Shown: positions 8,880 through 17,415 of the stretch, one piece after another
How positions within the stretch are numbered: position 1 is the first letter of the stretch
How the letters are laid out: each line of letters begins with the position of its first letter
Source of the DNA: Bifidobacterium felsineum
Lineage (GTDB): Bacteria > Actinomycetota > Actinomycetes > Actinomycetales > Bifidobacteriaceae
DNA length: 64,000 nucleotides
Direction of reading: 5' to 3'
Assembly (NCBI RefSeq): GCF_002802915.1
Contig: NZ_PEBJ01000002.1
Location: 287,174-351,173 of the forward strand
Notes under the pieces: generated by a model
Told to the model about the DNA's origin: nothing
The model's database searches: none
The model's input: the letters and a program-made list of their open reading frames with translations, nothing else
Position numbers and translations under genes: made by a program

Positions 8880-10229
8880 ATGCGCACACTGAACAGACGT
8901 CAACGATTGGTGATGACCTTCACTTTCTTCTCCATGTTCTTTGGTGCCGGTAACCTCATTTTCCCGCCATTTGTGGGTGCTCAGGCAGGTGCGGCCACGA
9001 TTCCTGCGGCCATCGGTTTTATCGTGTCCGCGGTTGGTCTGCCTATTCTCGGTGTGCTGGCAGTCACCTTCGCCGGTGGCTTTGACAAGCTTGCTGGCCG
9101 CGTCTCCCCCAAGTTTGCGTTGCTGCTGGGCGTTGCCATCATCCTGACCATCGGCCCGTGCTTCGCGATTCCCCGCACCGCCACCACCTCATTTGAAATG
9201 ATGGTGGCACCATTTACTCCGGATAGTTCTCGTTGGATTGCTCAGCTGGTCTATTCTCTGGTGTTCTTCGCTTTGTCGTTTGTGTTCGCCCAGCATCCAG
9301 AGAAACTATCCAAAGTGCTTGGACGGTTTATGGGGCCATTGTTGTTGATTTTGATCGCGATACTATTCATCGTCTGCTTGGTCCATGGCATTGACACTGC
9401 CGCCGATCCTTCCGGCAATTATCAGACAAATCAGATGGCCCGAGGCTTTTTGGACGGCTATCAGACCATGGATCTGCTCGCTGCGCTGTACTTCGGCATT
9501 GTGATTTCCGCGAATATACGTGCGCTCGATATTTCCGAAGAGGCGCAGGTACAGCGTGAAACCGCTTTCGCCGGGCTTGGCACAGGAGTGCTGCTCATTC
9601 TGATCTACGGTGCATTGAGCTACGTAGGTACGGTATCCGGGTCCATCACTGCCATCAATGCGGATAGTGACACCGGCGCCACAGTGTTGACGAATCTCAC
9701 CGGTGTGGTGTTCGGTACTGCAGGCACGGCTTTCCTCGGTGTGGTGTTCGTCATTGCTTGCCTCAACGTCTGCACTGGTCTTATTTGCACCTGTGCAACC
9801 TACTTTCATACCAAGTTCCCCACGGTGGCCGGCCGTTCGGTCAGCTACCGTGCCTGGCAAGTACTGTTTACCATTTTCAGCTTCATTGTCTCCAACGCAG
9901 GATTGAGTCTTATCATCAAGGTCTCCGTCCCGGTGCTTTCGGCGTTGTATCCGATTTCGATTGTGCTGGTGTTGCTGGCGATTACCCATAAGGTGTTTGC
10001 GGCACGATTCCGTCGCGTGTATTTCTGGACCGTGCTGATGGTGGGCATTGTGGCGTTTATCGGATGTGTCGCGTCACTTGCCACGGTGTTTGGTGGATCG
10101 TTGCCTTGGCTGGAGATGGCATTGAATCTGCTCCCGCTGCAGCAACAGCAGCTGGGCTGGCTGATTCCCGCAATAATCGGATTGGCCATTGGCGTGGTGG
10201 ATTCATTGAGAACAGCTCAGAAGGCTTAA
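8880..10229 (+). CDS. brnQ: branched-chain amino acid carrier BrnQ (LIVCS family)
   Basis: A very hydrophobic protein of 449 residues with about 12 predicted membrane segments. The family N-terminus is recognisable (TFFSMFFGAGNLIFPPFVG), as is the conserved GPCFAIPRTATTSFEM. BrnQ proteins import leucine, isoleucine and valine with Na+ or H+ at the cytoplasmic membrane. The ATG at 8880 has GAAAGGATA upstream. The gene is monocistronic, divergent from an aminotransferase gene. Confidence 0.93.
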   Translation: MRTLNRRQRLVMTFTFFSMFFGAGNLIFPPFVGAQAGAATIPAAIGFIVSAVGLPILGVLAVTFAGGFDKLAGRVSPKFALLLGVAIILTIGPCFAIPRTATTSFEMMVAPFTPDSSRWIAQLVYSLVFFALSFVFAQHPEKLSKVLGRFMGPLLLILIAILFIVCLVHGIDTAADPSGNYQTNQMARGFLDGYQTMDLLAALYFGIVISANIRALDISEEAQVQRETAFAGLGTGVLLILIYGALSYVGTVSGSITAINADSDTGATVLTNLTGVVFGTAGTAFLGVVFVIACLNVCTGLICTCATYFHTKFPTVAGRSVSYRAWQVLFTIFSFIVSNAGLSLIIKVSVPVLSALYPISIVLVLLAITHKVFAARFRRVYFWTVLMVGIVAFIGCVASLATVFGGSLPWLEMALNLLPLQQQQLGWLIPAIIGLAIGVVDSLRTAQKA

Positions 10230-10431
10230 GGCGCCAGGTGGTCCTCATAAACGACGCTCTGTGAGACGATTATCAACAACGTAGCCGCTGCACTGATAAG
10301 GTACCCATCGTATGGTTTGCTTGCCGTGCGATGATTGCATGGTCGGCAAATGATGTTGACATAACCGTATTTCATCATGGTTGCTTCAACGTTTTGGCTG
10401 AAGAGACCATGTCTCGTTAAGGAGTGATTCC

Positions 10432-11541
10432 ATGACGTATCAGCATAATGCGCCGTTCCGTGCCGACGTGGTCGGTAGTTTCCTTCGCCCTGCCGAATTG
10501 AAAGCCGCCCGAGCTGACTTCGAGGCTGGCCGCATCGATGCCTCCGAGCTGAAGGCGGTGGAAGACAAGGCCATCATTGATTTGGTTGCCAAGCAGAAGG
10601 CCGCAGGACTGCATGTGATCACCGATGGTGAGTTTCGTCGTGCCTACTGGCATCTTGATTTCATGTGGGGATTGAACGGCGTTAAGCGCGGCACCGCTCC
10701 GATTCTGTTCAAGGGCTCCGATGGCACGCCCGTGACTGAAGCTGCTGGCGTTGACGGTGAGCTCAACGGTGAGCATCATCCGTTTGTGGAGCACTACAAG
10801 TTTGTAAAGGCTCTGGAGGATGACAACACCATTGCCAAGCAGACTGTGCCCTCCCCCGCTCAGACGCTGTTCGTATTGCAGCAGGGCATTGCCGAAGAGG
10901 CTAACAGCCCGTACAAGGATAATGACGCTCTGGCCGAAGCGATCGCCAACGCCTATATTCAGGTGGCGCATGATCTGTATGAAGCCGGCTGCCGTACACT
11001 CCAGTTTGATGATTGTACGTGGGGTGCGTTCGTATCCGAAGACTTCAAGGATACGGTATTCGGCGTGGATGCCAAGACCGTGCAACGCCAGTATGCCGCT
11101 GTGAACAATGCGGTGATTGCGGCCGTGCCGGCAGATATGGTGGTGACCACGCATATCTGCCGTGGTAACTACCAGTCCCAGTGGTTCTCCGCGGGCGGTT
11201 ATGGTCAGGTCGCCGACGTACTCTTCGGTGAAGAAAATGTCGCTGCCTATTATCTTGAGTTCGATGACGATCGTTCCGGTGATTTCGAACCATTGGCCAA
11301 GGTGTCCGGAGACAAGAAGGTGGTGCTCGGTCTGATCACTTCCAAGAAGCCGGAACTGGAGGATCCTGAGACGATCAAGGCTCGTATCGCCGAAGCCGCA
11401 CAGTATGTGCCGTTGGAACGCCTATGCCTGTCCACGCAGTGTGGCTTCGCCTCCACTGAGGAAGGCAACCATCTGACCGAAGACCAGCAGTGGGCCAAGA
11501 TCACTCTTGTTCGTTCCATTGCTGAAGAGGTGTGGGGCTAA
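10432..11541 (+). CDS. methionine synthase MetE C-terminal-domain-like protein (YxjG/YxjH type)
   Basis: The 369-residue protein corresponds to the catalytic (C-terminal) barrel of cobalamin-independent methionine synthase alone. The start motif ADVVGSFLRPAEL and the zinc-ligand pattern (THICRGN with His-x-Cys, and the late cysteine in CLSTQCGFAS) are present, which supports methyl transfer to a thiol such as homocysteine. The methyl donor is unknown for stand-alone forms. The ribosome binding site is AAGGAGTGATTCC. I see no S-box or other riboswitch in the 200-bp leader, although a TTGACA lies at 10356-10361. It is followed by a large palindromic repeat. Confidence 0.85.
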   Translation: MTYQHNAPFRADVVGSFLRPAELKAARADFEAGRIDASELKAVEDKAIIDLVAKQKAAGLHVITDGEFRRAYWHLDFMWGLNGVKRGTAPILFKGSDGTPVTEAAGVDGELNGEHHPFVEHYKFVKALEDDNTIAKQTVPSPAQTLFVLQQGIAEEANSPYKDNDALAEAIANAYIQVAHDLYEAGCRTLQFDDCTWGAFVSEDFKDTVFGVDAKTVQRQYAAVNNAVIAAVPADMVVTTHICRGNYQSQWFSAGGYGQVADVLFGEENVAAYYLEFDDDRSGDFEPLAKVSGDKKVVLGLITSKKPELEDPETIKARIAEAAQYVPLERLCLSTQCGFASTEEGNHLTEDQQWAKITLVRSIAEEVWG

Positions 11542-11560
11542 CTAGTTCATATACATTGAT

Positions 11561-11649
11561 GCAGTGATGGGTGGGGATGCGATGCCTGACCGTAAGCTTG
11601 GCCGAACGGCCTTGAGTGTGTCAGGCATCACATCCCCACCCATCACTGC
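11561..11649. repeat. palindromic element with conserved 35-bp core, copy 1
   Basis: A 28-bp stem with one mismatch (11561-11588 and 11622-11649) brackets a core at 11588-11622 that is identical, base for base, to the core of a second element at 25482-25516, although the two stems have different sequences. The core itself contains the short hairpin GGCCGAACGGCC. It lies in the convergent gap between the MetE-like gene and the HTH-aminotransferase gene and could act as their terminator. Confidence 0.9.
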
Positions 11650-11716
11650 AATAGGAGCTAGTTTTTATTTCGGGACGTTATACGCTCGCAGTTAGTTTCT
11701 CTTGTGATCTATTAGC

Positions 11717-13291
11717 TCAGCTTTGCCAATAATAGCTGAAGAAGTTGGCGATCTTGTTTGTAGCGTCCTTGAGCACTTCGATACGTGGTAGATACACGAT
11801 ACGGAAGTGATCGGGCTCTCCCCAATTGAAGCCGCCGCCGCGCGTAATCAGAATACGTTCATCATGGAGCAGATCAAGGGCAAACTGCTCATCATCATGG
11901 ATGTTGAACTTCTTCACATCAATCTTCGGGAAGATGTAGAACGCAGCCTTGGGCTTGACCGCAGTCAAGCCGGGGATGGCGTTGATCGCGTTATAGATGT
12001 ATTCGCGCTGCTCGTAGAGTCGACCGCCGGGCACGATGTAGTCATTGACGCTTTGATGACCGCCGAGTGCCGTCTGCACAATGGATTGAGCCGGCACATT
12101 CGAGCAGATACGCATGTTCGCCAGCATGTTGATGCCCTCGATGTAATCCTTGGCGATGCGCTTGTTGCCGGAAAGCACCATCCAACCCACACGATAACCG
12201 GCAATCATATGCGACTTCGACAAACCGGAGAAAGTGACACAGAACAGATCAGGGGCAAGCGACGCGATGGACGTATGCTTGAGCCCGTCCATGACCAGGC
12301 GATCATAAATCTCATCGGAGAAAATGATGAGCTGATGTTCGCGCGCGATATCCACGATTTGCTGCAGCACTTCCGTCGGGTAAAGCGCTCCGGTCGGATT
12401 GTTCGGGTTGATGAGCACGATGGCCACCGTACGGTCGGTAATCTTGGAACGGATGTCATCAATGTCCGGGTACCATTCGGATTGTTCATCACATACGTAA
12501 TGTACGGCGGTGCCGCCAGCCAGATTCACGCAGGCGGTCCATAGCGGATAATCAGGGCTTGGAATCAATACTTCGTCGCCATCATCCAGCAAAGCGGACA
12601 TGCACAGATTGATCAGCTCGCTGACGCCATTGCCGGTATAGATATCGTCGATGGTCACGTTTGGCAGGTTTTTCAGCTGTGCGTACTGCATGATGGCCTT
12701 GCGCGCGGAGAACAGTCCCTTGGACGGTGAGTAGCCTTCCGTATCGGTCAGCTGATGTGCCATATCGTACACGACTTCGTCCGGCGTGCGGAAGCCGAAT
12801 GGTGCCGGGTTGCCGATGTTCAATTTCAGGATGTGCGTGCCGTCCGCCTCCATGCGGGCTGCCTCATCAACCACCGGGCCTCGCACATCGTACAGTACAT
12901 TGTCGAGTTTGTGTGATTTGCCGAATGCACGGCGACGGCCGACTGGAATCTCGGCATCAAGACTTGCATCCTTGCCATGTTCAGGACGGAATTCCCCTGT
13001 CGATGTGCTGCCTGTGTCAATCGCTGTTTGAGAATTTGCAGTGCCAGACACCTGATCGGCGGCGTGCTCGCTGGATTCACCGCGCAGCCAGTTCACGTCC
13101 ACGTCCAATTCATTGGCCAGGAAATCCAGCACGTCCTCACGCGGCATGGTTTTACCAGCAACATATTGGCTGATATGGCTTTTGCCCATTTTGACGCCAC
13201 GGTGTTCCGCCGCATGCACCAAATCGACCTGCTTCAATCCTCTGCTGTCCATGGCGCTGCGCAAACGCTGGGCGAATACCGTGACGGTCAT
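11717..13291 (-). CDS. fusion of XRE-type DNA-binding domain and PLP aminotransferase
   Basis: This 524-residue protein has an N-terminal helix-turn-helix of the XRE/Cro type (residues 1-75; LRSAMDSRGLKQVDLVHAAE then KSHISQYVAGKTMPREDVLD), a 50-residue Ser/Thr-rich linker, and a complete alanine-aminotransferase-like domain (about 130-524). PLP-domain marks are NPNNPTGALY, FSDEIYDRLV and the lysine in FSGLSKSHMIAGYRVGW. The enzyme probably interconverts alanine/pyruvate or a similar pair, and the HTH should let it bind DNA. Its ATG at 13291 follows GGAGGGACT. A cluster of GTTCAA motifs, including the palindrome TTGAAC-N4-GTTCAA, lies 18-75 bp upstream and is a likely self-operator. The order differs from MocR/GntR fusions, which carry a GntR domain. 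Confidence 0.9.
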   Translation of the reverse strand: MTVTVFAQRLRSAMDSRGLKQVDLVHAAEHRGVKMGKSHISQYVAGKTMPREDVLDFLANELDVDVNWLRGESSEHAADQVSGTANSQTAIDTGSTSTGEFRPEHGKDASLDAEIPVGRRRAFGKSHKLDNVLYDVRGPVVDEAARMEADGTHILKLNIGNPAPFGFRTPDEVVYDMAHQLTDTEGYSPSKGLFSARKAIMQYAQLKNLPNVTIDDIYTGNGVSELINLCMSALLDDGDEVLIPSPDYPLWTACVNLAGGTAVHYVCDEQSEWYPDIDDIRSKITDRTVAIVLINPNNPTGALYPTEVLQQIVDIAREHQLIIFSDEIYDRLVMDGLKHTSIASLAPDLFCVTFSGLSKSHMIAGYRVGWMVLSGNKRIAKDYIEGINMLANMRICSNVPAQSIVQTALGGHQSVNDYIVPGGRLYEQREYIYNAINAIPGLTAVKPKAAFYIFPKIDVKKFNIHDDEQFALDLLHDERILITRGGGFNWGEPDHFRIVYLPRIEVLKDATNKIANFFSYYWQS

Positions 13292-13308
13292 AGTCCCTCC
13301 AAACAGAA

Positions 13309-13366
13309 GTTCAATTTCATGTTGAACAACGGTTCAAAGACTACACCTAGTTCAATTCGAGTTCAA
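13309..13366 (-). promoter_or_regulatory. GTTCAA operator cluster upstream of the HTH-aminotransferase
   Basis: The hexamer GTTCAA occurs at 13309, 13332, 13350 and 13361, and inverted (TTGAAC) at 13322. The copies at 13322 and 13332 form the perfect palindrome TTGAAC-AACG-GTTCAA. The copies at 13350 and 13361 are 11 bp (one helical turn) apart. This is the pattern expected for a dimeric XRE regulator, and the nearest candidate is the fusion protein encoded immediately downstream. Confidence 0.6.
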
Positions 13367-13398
13367 TTTGCGTGTTGTAACAATGGAAATAATAAGAA

Positions 13399-13448
13399 TG
13401 CCGTAATGAGGGTCTGCATTACGGCACTGTGCAAACCTCATTACGGCA
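13399..13448 (-). terminator. three-armed hairpin after the PfkB gene
   Basis: The arm at 13399-13411 (TGCCGTAATGAGG) can pair with CATTACGGCA at 13417-13426 or, better, with CCTCATTACGGCA at 13436-13448, so two mutually exclusive hairpins are possible. It lies 10 bp after the stop of the PfkB gene and before the HTH-aminotransferase promoter. A terminator for the upstream operon is the simplest reading. Confidence 0.6.
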
Positions 13449-13458
13449 AAAGGAATAC

Positions 13459-14394
13459 CTATGCGATTGCCGCTAGTTCTTCGCGGGAAGGGCAGGTTGC
13501 TGGACCGCGTCGGGTGACGGAAATCGCGGCGGCCACATTGGCCGTTCGGACCGCATCGTGAAGTGATGCTCCTCGAATCAACTCCGCACTCATCACGCCT
13601 ACATGGCAATCGCCGGCCCCATTGGTATCCACTGCATGCACATGATGAGAGGGAATCAGCTCGGCTTGCCCACCGGGCTCGGCGCACAGCCAAGCACCTG
13701 ATGCGCCGGCACGGAGAATAACCGGTGCCTGAACAGCCGTGCTTAACAATGTGCAGGTGCTGCCAGTGTCATCCAATGAAGAACCGGATATGCCCAATCT
13801 ACGAGCTAATGCAAGGGCCTCTTCATAATTGCACGACCAAATGGGTCTATGCGCGATGATTGCGGACAGCAAACGATCTTCCGCCCCCGCGGTAACCGAG
13901 GATGGATCGAAAACCGTAGTGAATTCGTGGGATCGGTATCGTTCAAGGAATGTCAGCAGGCCGCGAGCCGTGGGATGTGCGAACGTATAGCCGTTGATAT
14001 GCACGATATCGTCTTTCGCCGGCTCAATCGTGTCGAAGCAATGTTCATCGCCTTGGGTTTCCGCGCCTCGCACGGTGACGAACGTACGTTCGGCTCGAGC
14101 ATCCGTCATGGCCATGCAAATACCGGAATCGCGGGAGAAATCGGTAAGACCGATATGTTCGATGCCATCGGCGGCCAAGGCCTCACGAATCTGTGACGCC
14201 CATGGACCGGTACCGATAATGCCGCCATGAGCAGCAGCGACTCCCATTTGCCGCACAGCATGCAGAATATTGAAACTGGAACCCACACGCGCCACGGCCT
14301 CATCGGCGAAGGCATCGCCACCTGGCTCAGGAACACGGTCGATGCGCATGGTCAGATCGACCAGCATCTGTCCTAACGAAATGACTTTGCTCAC
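13459..14394 (-). CDS. PfkB-family carbohydrate/nucleoside kinase
   Basis: A ribokinase-like kinase of 311 residues. PfkB signature 2 with the catalytic aspartate is clear (DTNGAGDCHVGVMSAEL, about residue 255), and the N-terminal substrate-binding half has GGDAFADEAVARVGSSFNIL with a Gly-Gly variant of signature 1. ATP-dependent phosphorylation of a sugar, possibly ribose or a nucleoside, is expected. It overlaps the upstream ADP-ribosylglycohydrolase gene by 4 bp (ATGA), so the two are translationally coupled. That suggests a ribose moiety released from ADP-ribosyl or nucleotide-like compounds as substrate, which is inference. Confidence 0.85.
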   Translation of the reverse strand: MSKVISLGQMLVDLTMRIDRVPEPGGDAFADEAVARVGSSFNILHAVRQMGVAAAHGGIIGTGPWASQIREALAADGIEHIGLTDFSRDSGICMAMTDARAERTFVTVRGAETQGDEHCFDTIEPAKDDIVHINGYTFAHPTARGLLTFLERYRSHEFTTVFDPSSVTAGAEDRLLSAIIAHRPIWSCNYEEALALARRLGISGSSLDDTGSTCTLLSTAVQAPVILRAGASGAWLCAEPGGQAELIPSHHVHAVDTNGAGDCHVGVMSAELIRGASLHDAVRTANVAAAISVTRRGPATCPSREELAAIA

Positions 14395-15455
14395 TGTTCA
14401 CCGCTCCTGGAGATGGCCAGCAGTTCCTTGGCTACCTGCTTCATATCGATATGGTTGACTTCCTGAACCGTACGGACCATATCATCAGGGAATCCTCCGG
14501 TACCGTGAACGGCACCGAGCATGGCACCGACCATCGCGCCAATGGTGTCAGTGTCGCCACCGATATTCGCGGCCACGCACAATGCGTCATAGGGACGCTG
14601 TGCATATCGTGTGGCGATGGCGAAGGCCGCGGGCACGGATTCATTGGCTTCCACGCTGGTACCTACTAGCGCACGCAACTGCTCGCCGAACATGTCATGG
14701 TCATAGATATCGCCGGATTGCGAATCAGCATGCTCTCGCGCCCAATTGATGGCCCAGCGGGTACGAGCGATTACCGATGCCTTGGGGGACCAATGCCCCA
14801 CTTCCATGCCTTCGAAACGGTTCATGGCAAGATATGCGGTGACATAATTCAATGCCATCATCATGGCTTCGCCGGCGTCGGCGCCTTCCAGGCCGTAGCT
14901 TACGGTCGCCGCGATGAGCATGGTGGATTCAATGCCTTGCGTGGTGTTATGAGTCACGATGGAGGAACGGCGAGCGATATCCGCCAAATGAGTGTCCGGT
15001 CGGTTGGCGATTCCTATAGGGCAGGCGCGCATGGCACCACCATTGGTAGTGCCATGGATACCCGTAAGGTTCACGTCCACGCCGGCCTTGAACTGTTCCA
15101 ACGCGGATTTGGTGGAGGGGCCAAGCAGGTCAAGAGAGCCCTTGGCCTTCATATCATCCTCCCAGTTGAGCAATGACTGTGCGTACTGGTGGATGTCCAG
15201 TTCGCCTGCCCCGGCAATCAACTGGTTTGCCAATACCAACGCCTGCTCGGTGTCATCAGTGATGGAGCCGGCTTTCATATTGGGAGCTATTGGTTGCTTC
15301 GGTGAGGCGTCCACGAAGGTCCGTATGGGTTTCACGCCATATTCCGAACGAATTTGATCGGCTGACATGCTTTGCGTGGGCATGCCCAGCGCATCGCCGA
15401 TGGCAAGCCCAATCAGCGCGCCATACGCGCGCTCCTCCAACATATTGTTGTTCAT
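14391..15455 (-). CDS. ADP-ribosylglycohydrolase family protein
   Basis: The 354-residue protein shows the two metal-binding signatures of the DraG/ARH family: SITDDTEQALVLANQL near residue 70, and GGDTDTIGAMVGAMLGAVHG near 310. Start region YGALIGLAIGDALGMPTQSM is also typical. Members remove ADP-ribose from proteins, nucleic acids or small molecules, or hydrolyse related N-glycosides. The ATG at 15455 is favoured over an earlier start inside the HAD gene because AGGAATT precedes it. It sits in a tight minus-strand operon with a HAD phosphatase upstream and a PfkB kinase downstream. Confidence 0.88.
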   Translation of the reverse strand: MNNNMLEERAYGALIGLAIGDALGMPTQSMSADQIRSEYGVKPIRTFVDASPKQPIAPNMKAGSITDDTEQALVLANQLIAGAGELDIHQYAQSLLNWEDDMKAKGSLDLLGPSTKSALEQFKAGVDVNLTGIHGTTNGGAMRACPIGIANRPDTHLADIARRSSIVTHNTTQGIESTMLIAATVSYGLEGADAGEAMMMALNYVTAYLAMNRFEGMEVGHWSPKASVIARTRWAINWAREHADSQSGDIYDHDMFGEQLRALVGTSVEANESVPAAFAIATRYAQRPYDALCVAANIGGDTDTIGAMVGAMLGAVHGTGGFPDDMVRTVQEVNHIDMKQVAKELLAISRSGEQ

Positions 15456-15460
15456 AATTC

Positions 15461-16330
15461 CTACTGTAGCCACGACTCAATCCATTGGGCGACGCCGTCC
15501 TCATTGTTTGTGGGACAGATTTCGTCTGCGATTTCGAGCACTTTCGGATTTGCGTTGGCCACGGCAACTCCCCTGCCTGCGGCACGCATCATATTGATAT
15601 CAATCAGATCATCGCCGAACGCGACGGTGTCTTCGATTCGCACTCCCAGTCGTTCACAGATCACACTGAGCGCATGCTCCTTGCTCGCCTGCGGGTTCAT
15701 CAGCATCCACATCACACCTTCCGAGATGGATATGCTGAAATCATCAGGAATCAAAGGGCGCAAGGCATCCCACTGATCCGGTTCCGGGAAGATCGTGATC
15801 TTGTCAGCGATTCCTTGCGGCACATTGCCATCGGGTTCCATCTGGAAGTTCGTATATTGGAATGCCTGGGTTTTCCAATACTGGCGAACATCGAAATTGG
15901 TGTATCTGACGTCGTTCATCACAATGCCCAATTGCAGTCCCGGCATTGACTTGAGTAACTGCAGACATACTTCACAGGCACGTTGGGCGGGAAATCCAAT
16001 TTTCACCAGATTGGGATTATCCTCAGCGGACGCGGAAGTGAGGGATTCGAAATCGGAATGGGATGGATCGAAATCAATTAGTGCTCCGTTGAGATAGATC
16101 ACAGCGTCTACCGGAAGCATCTGAGCGAATCGCAGTCCGGTGCTGACCGGGCGCGCGGTGGCGATGGCGAATTGATAGCCGGCATCATGAGCCCGTTCGA
16201 TGACATCGATGCTGCGCTGGGTGATGGAACGGTTTTCGAACACCTCTGCATCGTGCAGCAACGTGCCATCGAGGTCAGCGACCAGAAGTTTGGGTCTATT
16301 GGTCGACGTGTTGGTCGGCATATTGGTCAC
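15461..16330 (-). CDS. HAD-superfamily (Cof-type) phosphatase
   Basis: A Cof/IIB-type HAD hydrolase of about 289 residues. Motif I is LLVADLDGTLLHD, motif II lies in FAIATARPVSTGL, and motif IV is AFGDDLIDINMMRAAG, with the usual late signature ANANPKVLEIADEICPTN. It should dephosphorylate a sugar phosphate or nucleotide-like metabolite. I take GTG at 16330 as start because it overlaps the dehydrogenase stop as GTGA and has AAGGGG five bases upstream; a TTG at 16345 and an ATG at 16306 are alternatives. It is the second gene of the dehydrogenase operon. Confidence 0.88.
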   Translation of the reverse strand: MTNMPTNTSTNRPKLLVADLDGTLLHDAEVFENRSITQRSIDVIERAHDAGYQFAIATARPVSTGLRFAQMLPVDAVIYLNGALIDFDPSHSDFESLTSASAEDNPNLVKIGFPAQRACEVCLQLLKSMPGLQLGIVMNDVRYTNFDVRQYWKTQAFQYTNFQMEPDGNVPQGIADKITIFPEPDQWDALRPLIPDDFSISISEGVMWMLMNPQASKEHALSVICERLGVRIEDTVAFGDDLIDINMMRAAGRGVAVANANPKVLEIADEICPTNNEDGVAQWIESWLQ

Positions 16331-17277
16331 AGCAGCCCCTTGCAATGTTCGCGCACGAGTTCGGCGGAATGATGGAGCTTTTCCCGCTCGTCATTATTAA
16401 GATCAAGTTCCACGATTTCGTTCGCACCGTTGGCACGCAGTTCGGTGGGAACACCGAGGAATACGTCATGTTCGCCGTATTCACCATCCAACAGGGTGGA
16501 CACCGGTACGATACGTCGTTCATCCCACAGGATTGTCTGCACGATGCCGGCCACGGTGGATGCGATACCGTAGTTCGTACCGTGTTTGGCGGCGACGATT
16601 TCATTGCCACGCGTGCGGGTTTTCTCTTCGATTTCAGTCGTGGACACAGAAGAGAATCGATCTTGATTGTCAGCAAGGAATCGGCTGAATGGTTTGCCTC
16701 CGAGTGAGACCGTGGACCATGCGGTGAACTGGGAGTTGCCATGTTCGCCCATCACGAAGCCGCCCACATTACGAGGATCCAGACCGGTTTCCTCGCCGAT
16801 GATGGTCTTCAGGCGGGAGGTGTCGAGTGCTGTGCCAGTGCCTAACACCTGCGTGCGGGGCAAGCCTGAACGCTTCCAGGCGTACCAGGCCATAACGTCG
16901 ACCGGGTTGGAAACCATGACTATGACACCGTTGAATCCTGAGGCCATCACATGGTCGACTACATCGCCGACTAGGCCCACGGTGAAGCCAAGCTCAGCCA
17001 TGCGCGTTGAATTCGCCGGTGGCTTACGGCCTACGGTGATGACTACGATATCGGCGTCCTTGCATTCGGTGTAATCTCCGGCATGCACCTTGACATGACG
17101 ATCCTGGAATTCGCTGCCATCATCAAGATCGTGGGCTTCGGCGATGGCTTTTTCCATGAAGTGGTCGATGAGCACCAGCTCATTGCATAGACCATGTGTG
17201 ACGATGGCATATGCGGCAGTGGAACCCACTTGGCCGGTGCCGACGATAACGACTTTATTACGGTTCATCGTAACCAT
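16327..17277 (-). CDS. aldh: L-2-hydroxyacid dehydrogenase of the LDH family, probably aromatic lactate dehydrogenase
   Basis: An NAD-dependent LDH/MDH-fold enzyme of 316 residues: dinucleotide site VVIVGTGQVGSTAAYAIV, catalytic Asp-His pair within GLDPRNV and GEHGNSQFTAWSTV, and substrate loop GRKPPANSTRMAEL. The GEHGNSQF-x-AWSTV form and GFNGVIVMVSNPVDV resemble L-2-hydroxyisocaproate dehydrogenase more than the fructose-1,6-bisphosphate-activated lactate dehydrogenase of B. longum, and the Gln-Lys-Pro-Gly loop that fixes pyruvate is absent. I recall that infant-type bifidobacteria make indole-, phenyl- and hydroxyphenyl-lactate with such a divergent LDH (Aldh); that assignment here is inference. 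Often annotated simply as ldh. The ATG at 17277 follows GAGGAGAGC. First gene of a HAD-containing operon. Confidence 0.75.
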   Translation of the reverse strand: MVTMNRNKVVIVGTGQVGSTAAYAIVTHGLCNELVLIDHFMEKAIAEAHDLDDGSEFQDRHVKVHAGDYTECKDADIVVITVGRKPPANSTRMAELGFTVGLVGDVVDHVMASGFNGVIVMVSNPVDVMAWYAWKRSGLPRTQVLGTGTALDTSRLKTIIGEETGLDPRNVGGFVMGEHGNSQFTAWSTVSLGGKPFSRFLADNQDRFSSVSTTEIEEKTRTRGNEIVAAKHGTNYGIASTVAGIVQTILWDERRIVPVSTLLDGEYGEHDVFLGVPTELRANGANEIVELDLNNDEREKLHHSAELVREHCKGLL

Positions 17278-17361
17278 ATTGCTCTCCTCTTGTTGAATGC
17301 CTGTTGCTGGACGCCGCCGTGCGCTCGATAACGTAAAGTCGCTTACGGATGAGCGAAACGA

Positions 17362-17398
17362 ATACGACCCATGACCGATGCACGGTCATGGGTCGTAT
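17362..17398 (-). terminator. hairpin terminator between secG and the dehydrogenase gene
   Basis: A perfect 16-bp stem (17362-17377 with 17383-17398, 5-base loop) lies just after the secG stop. Only a weak T-rich tail follows on the minus strand. It separates the pgk-tpiA-secG group from the dehydrogenase operon. Confidence 0.8.
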
Positions 17399-17415
17399 GA
17401 AGCATATGCGAATAA

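Noticed and set aside
10230..10431. A methionine-related riboswitch before the MetE-like gene
   Set aside because: I could not find the S-box or S-adenosylhomocysteine riboswitch core in the 200-bp leader.
13322..13337. TTGAAC-N4-GTTCAA as a second LexA box
   Set aside because: It keeps the GAAC-N4-GTTC core but lacks the outer TC/GA found at uvrA, and it is surrounded by further TTGAAC hexamers and faces an XRE-containing gene, so a local regulator is more likely.
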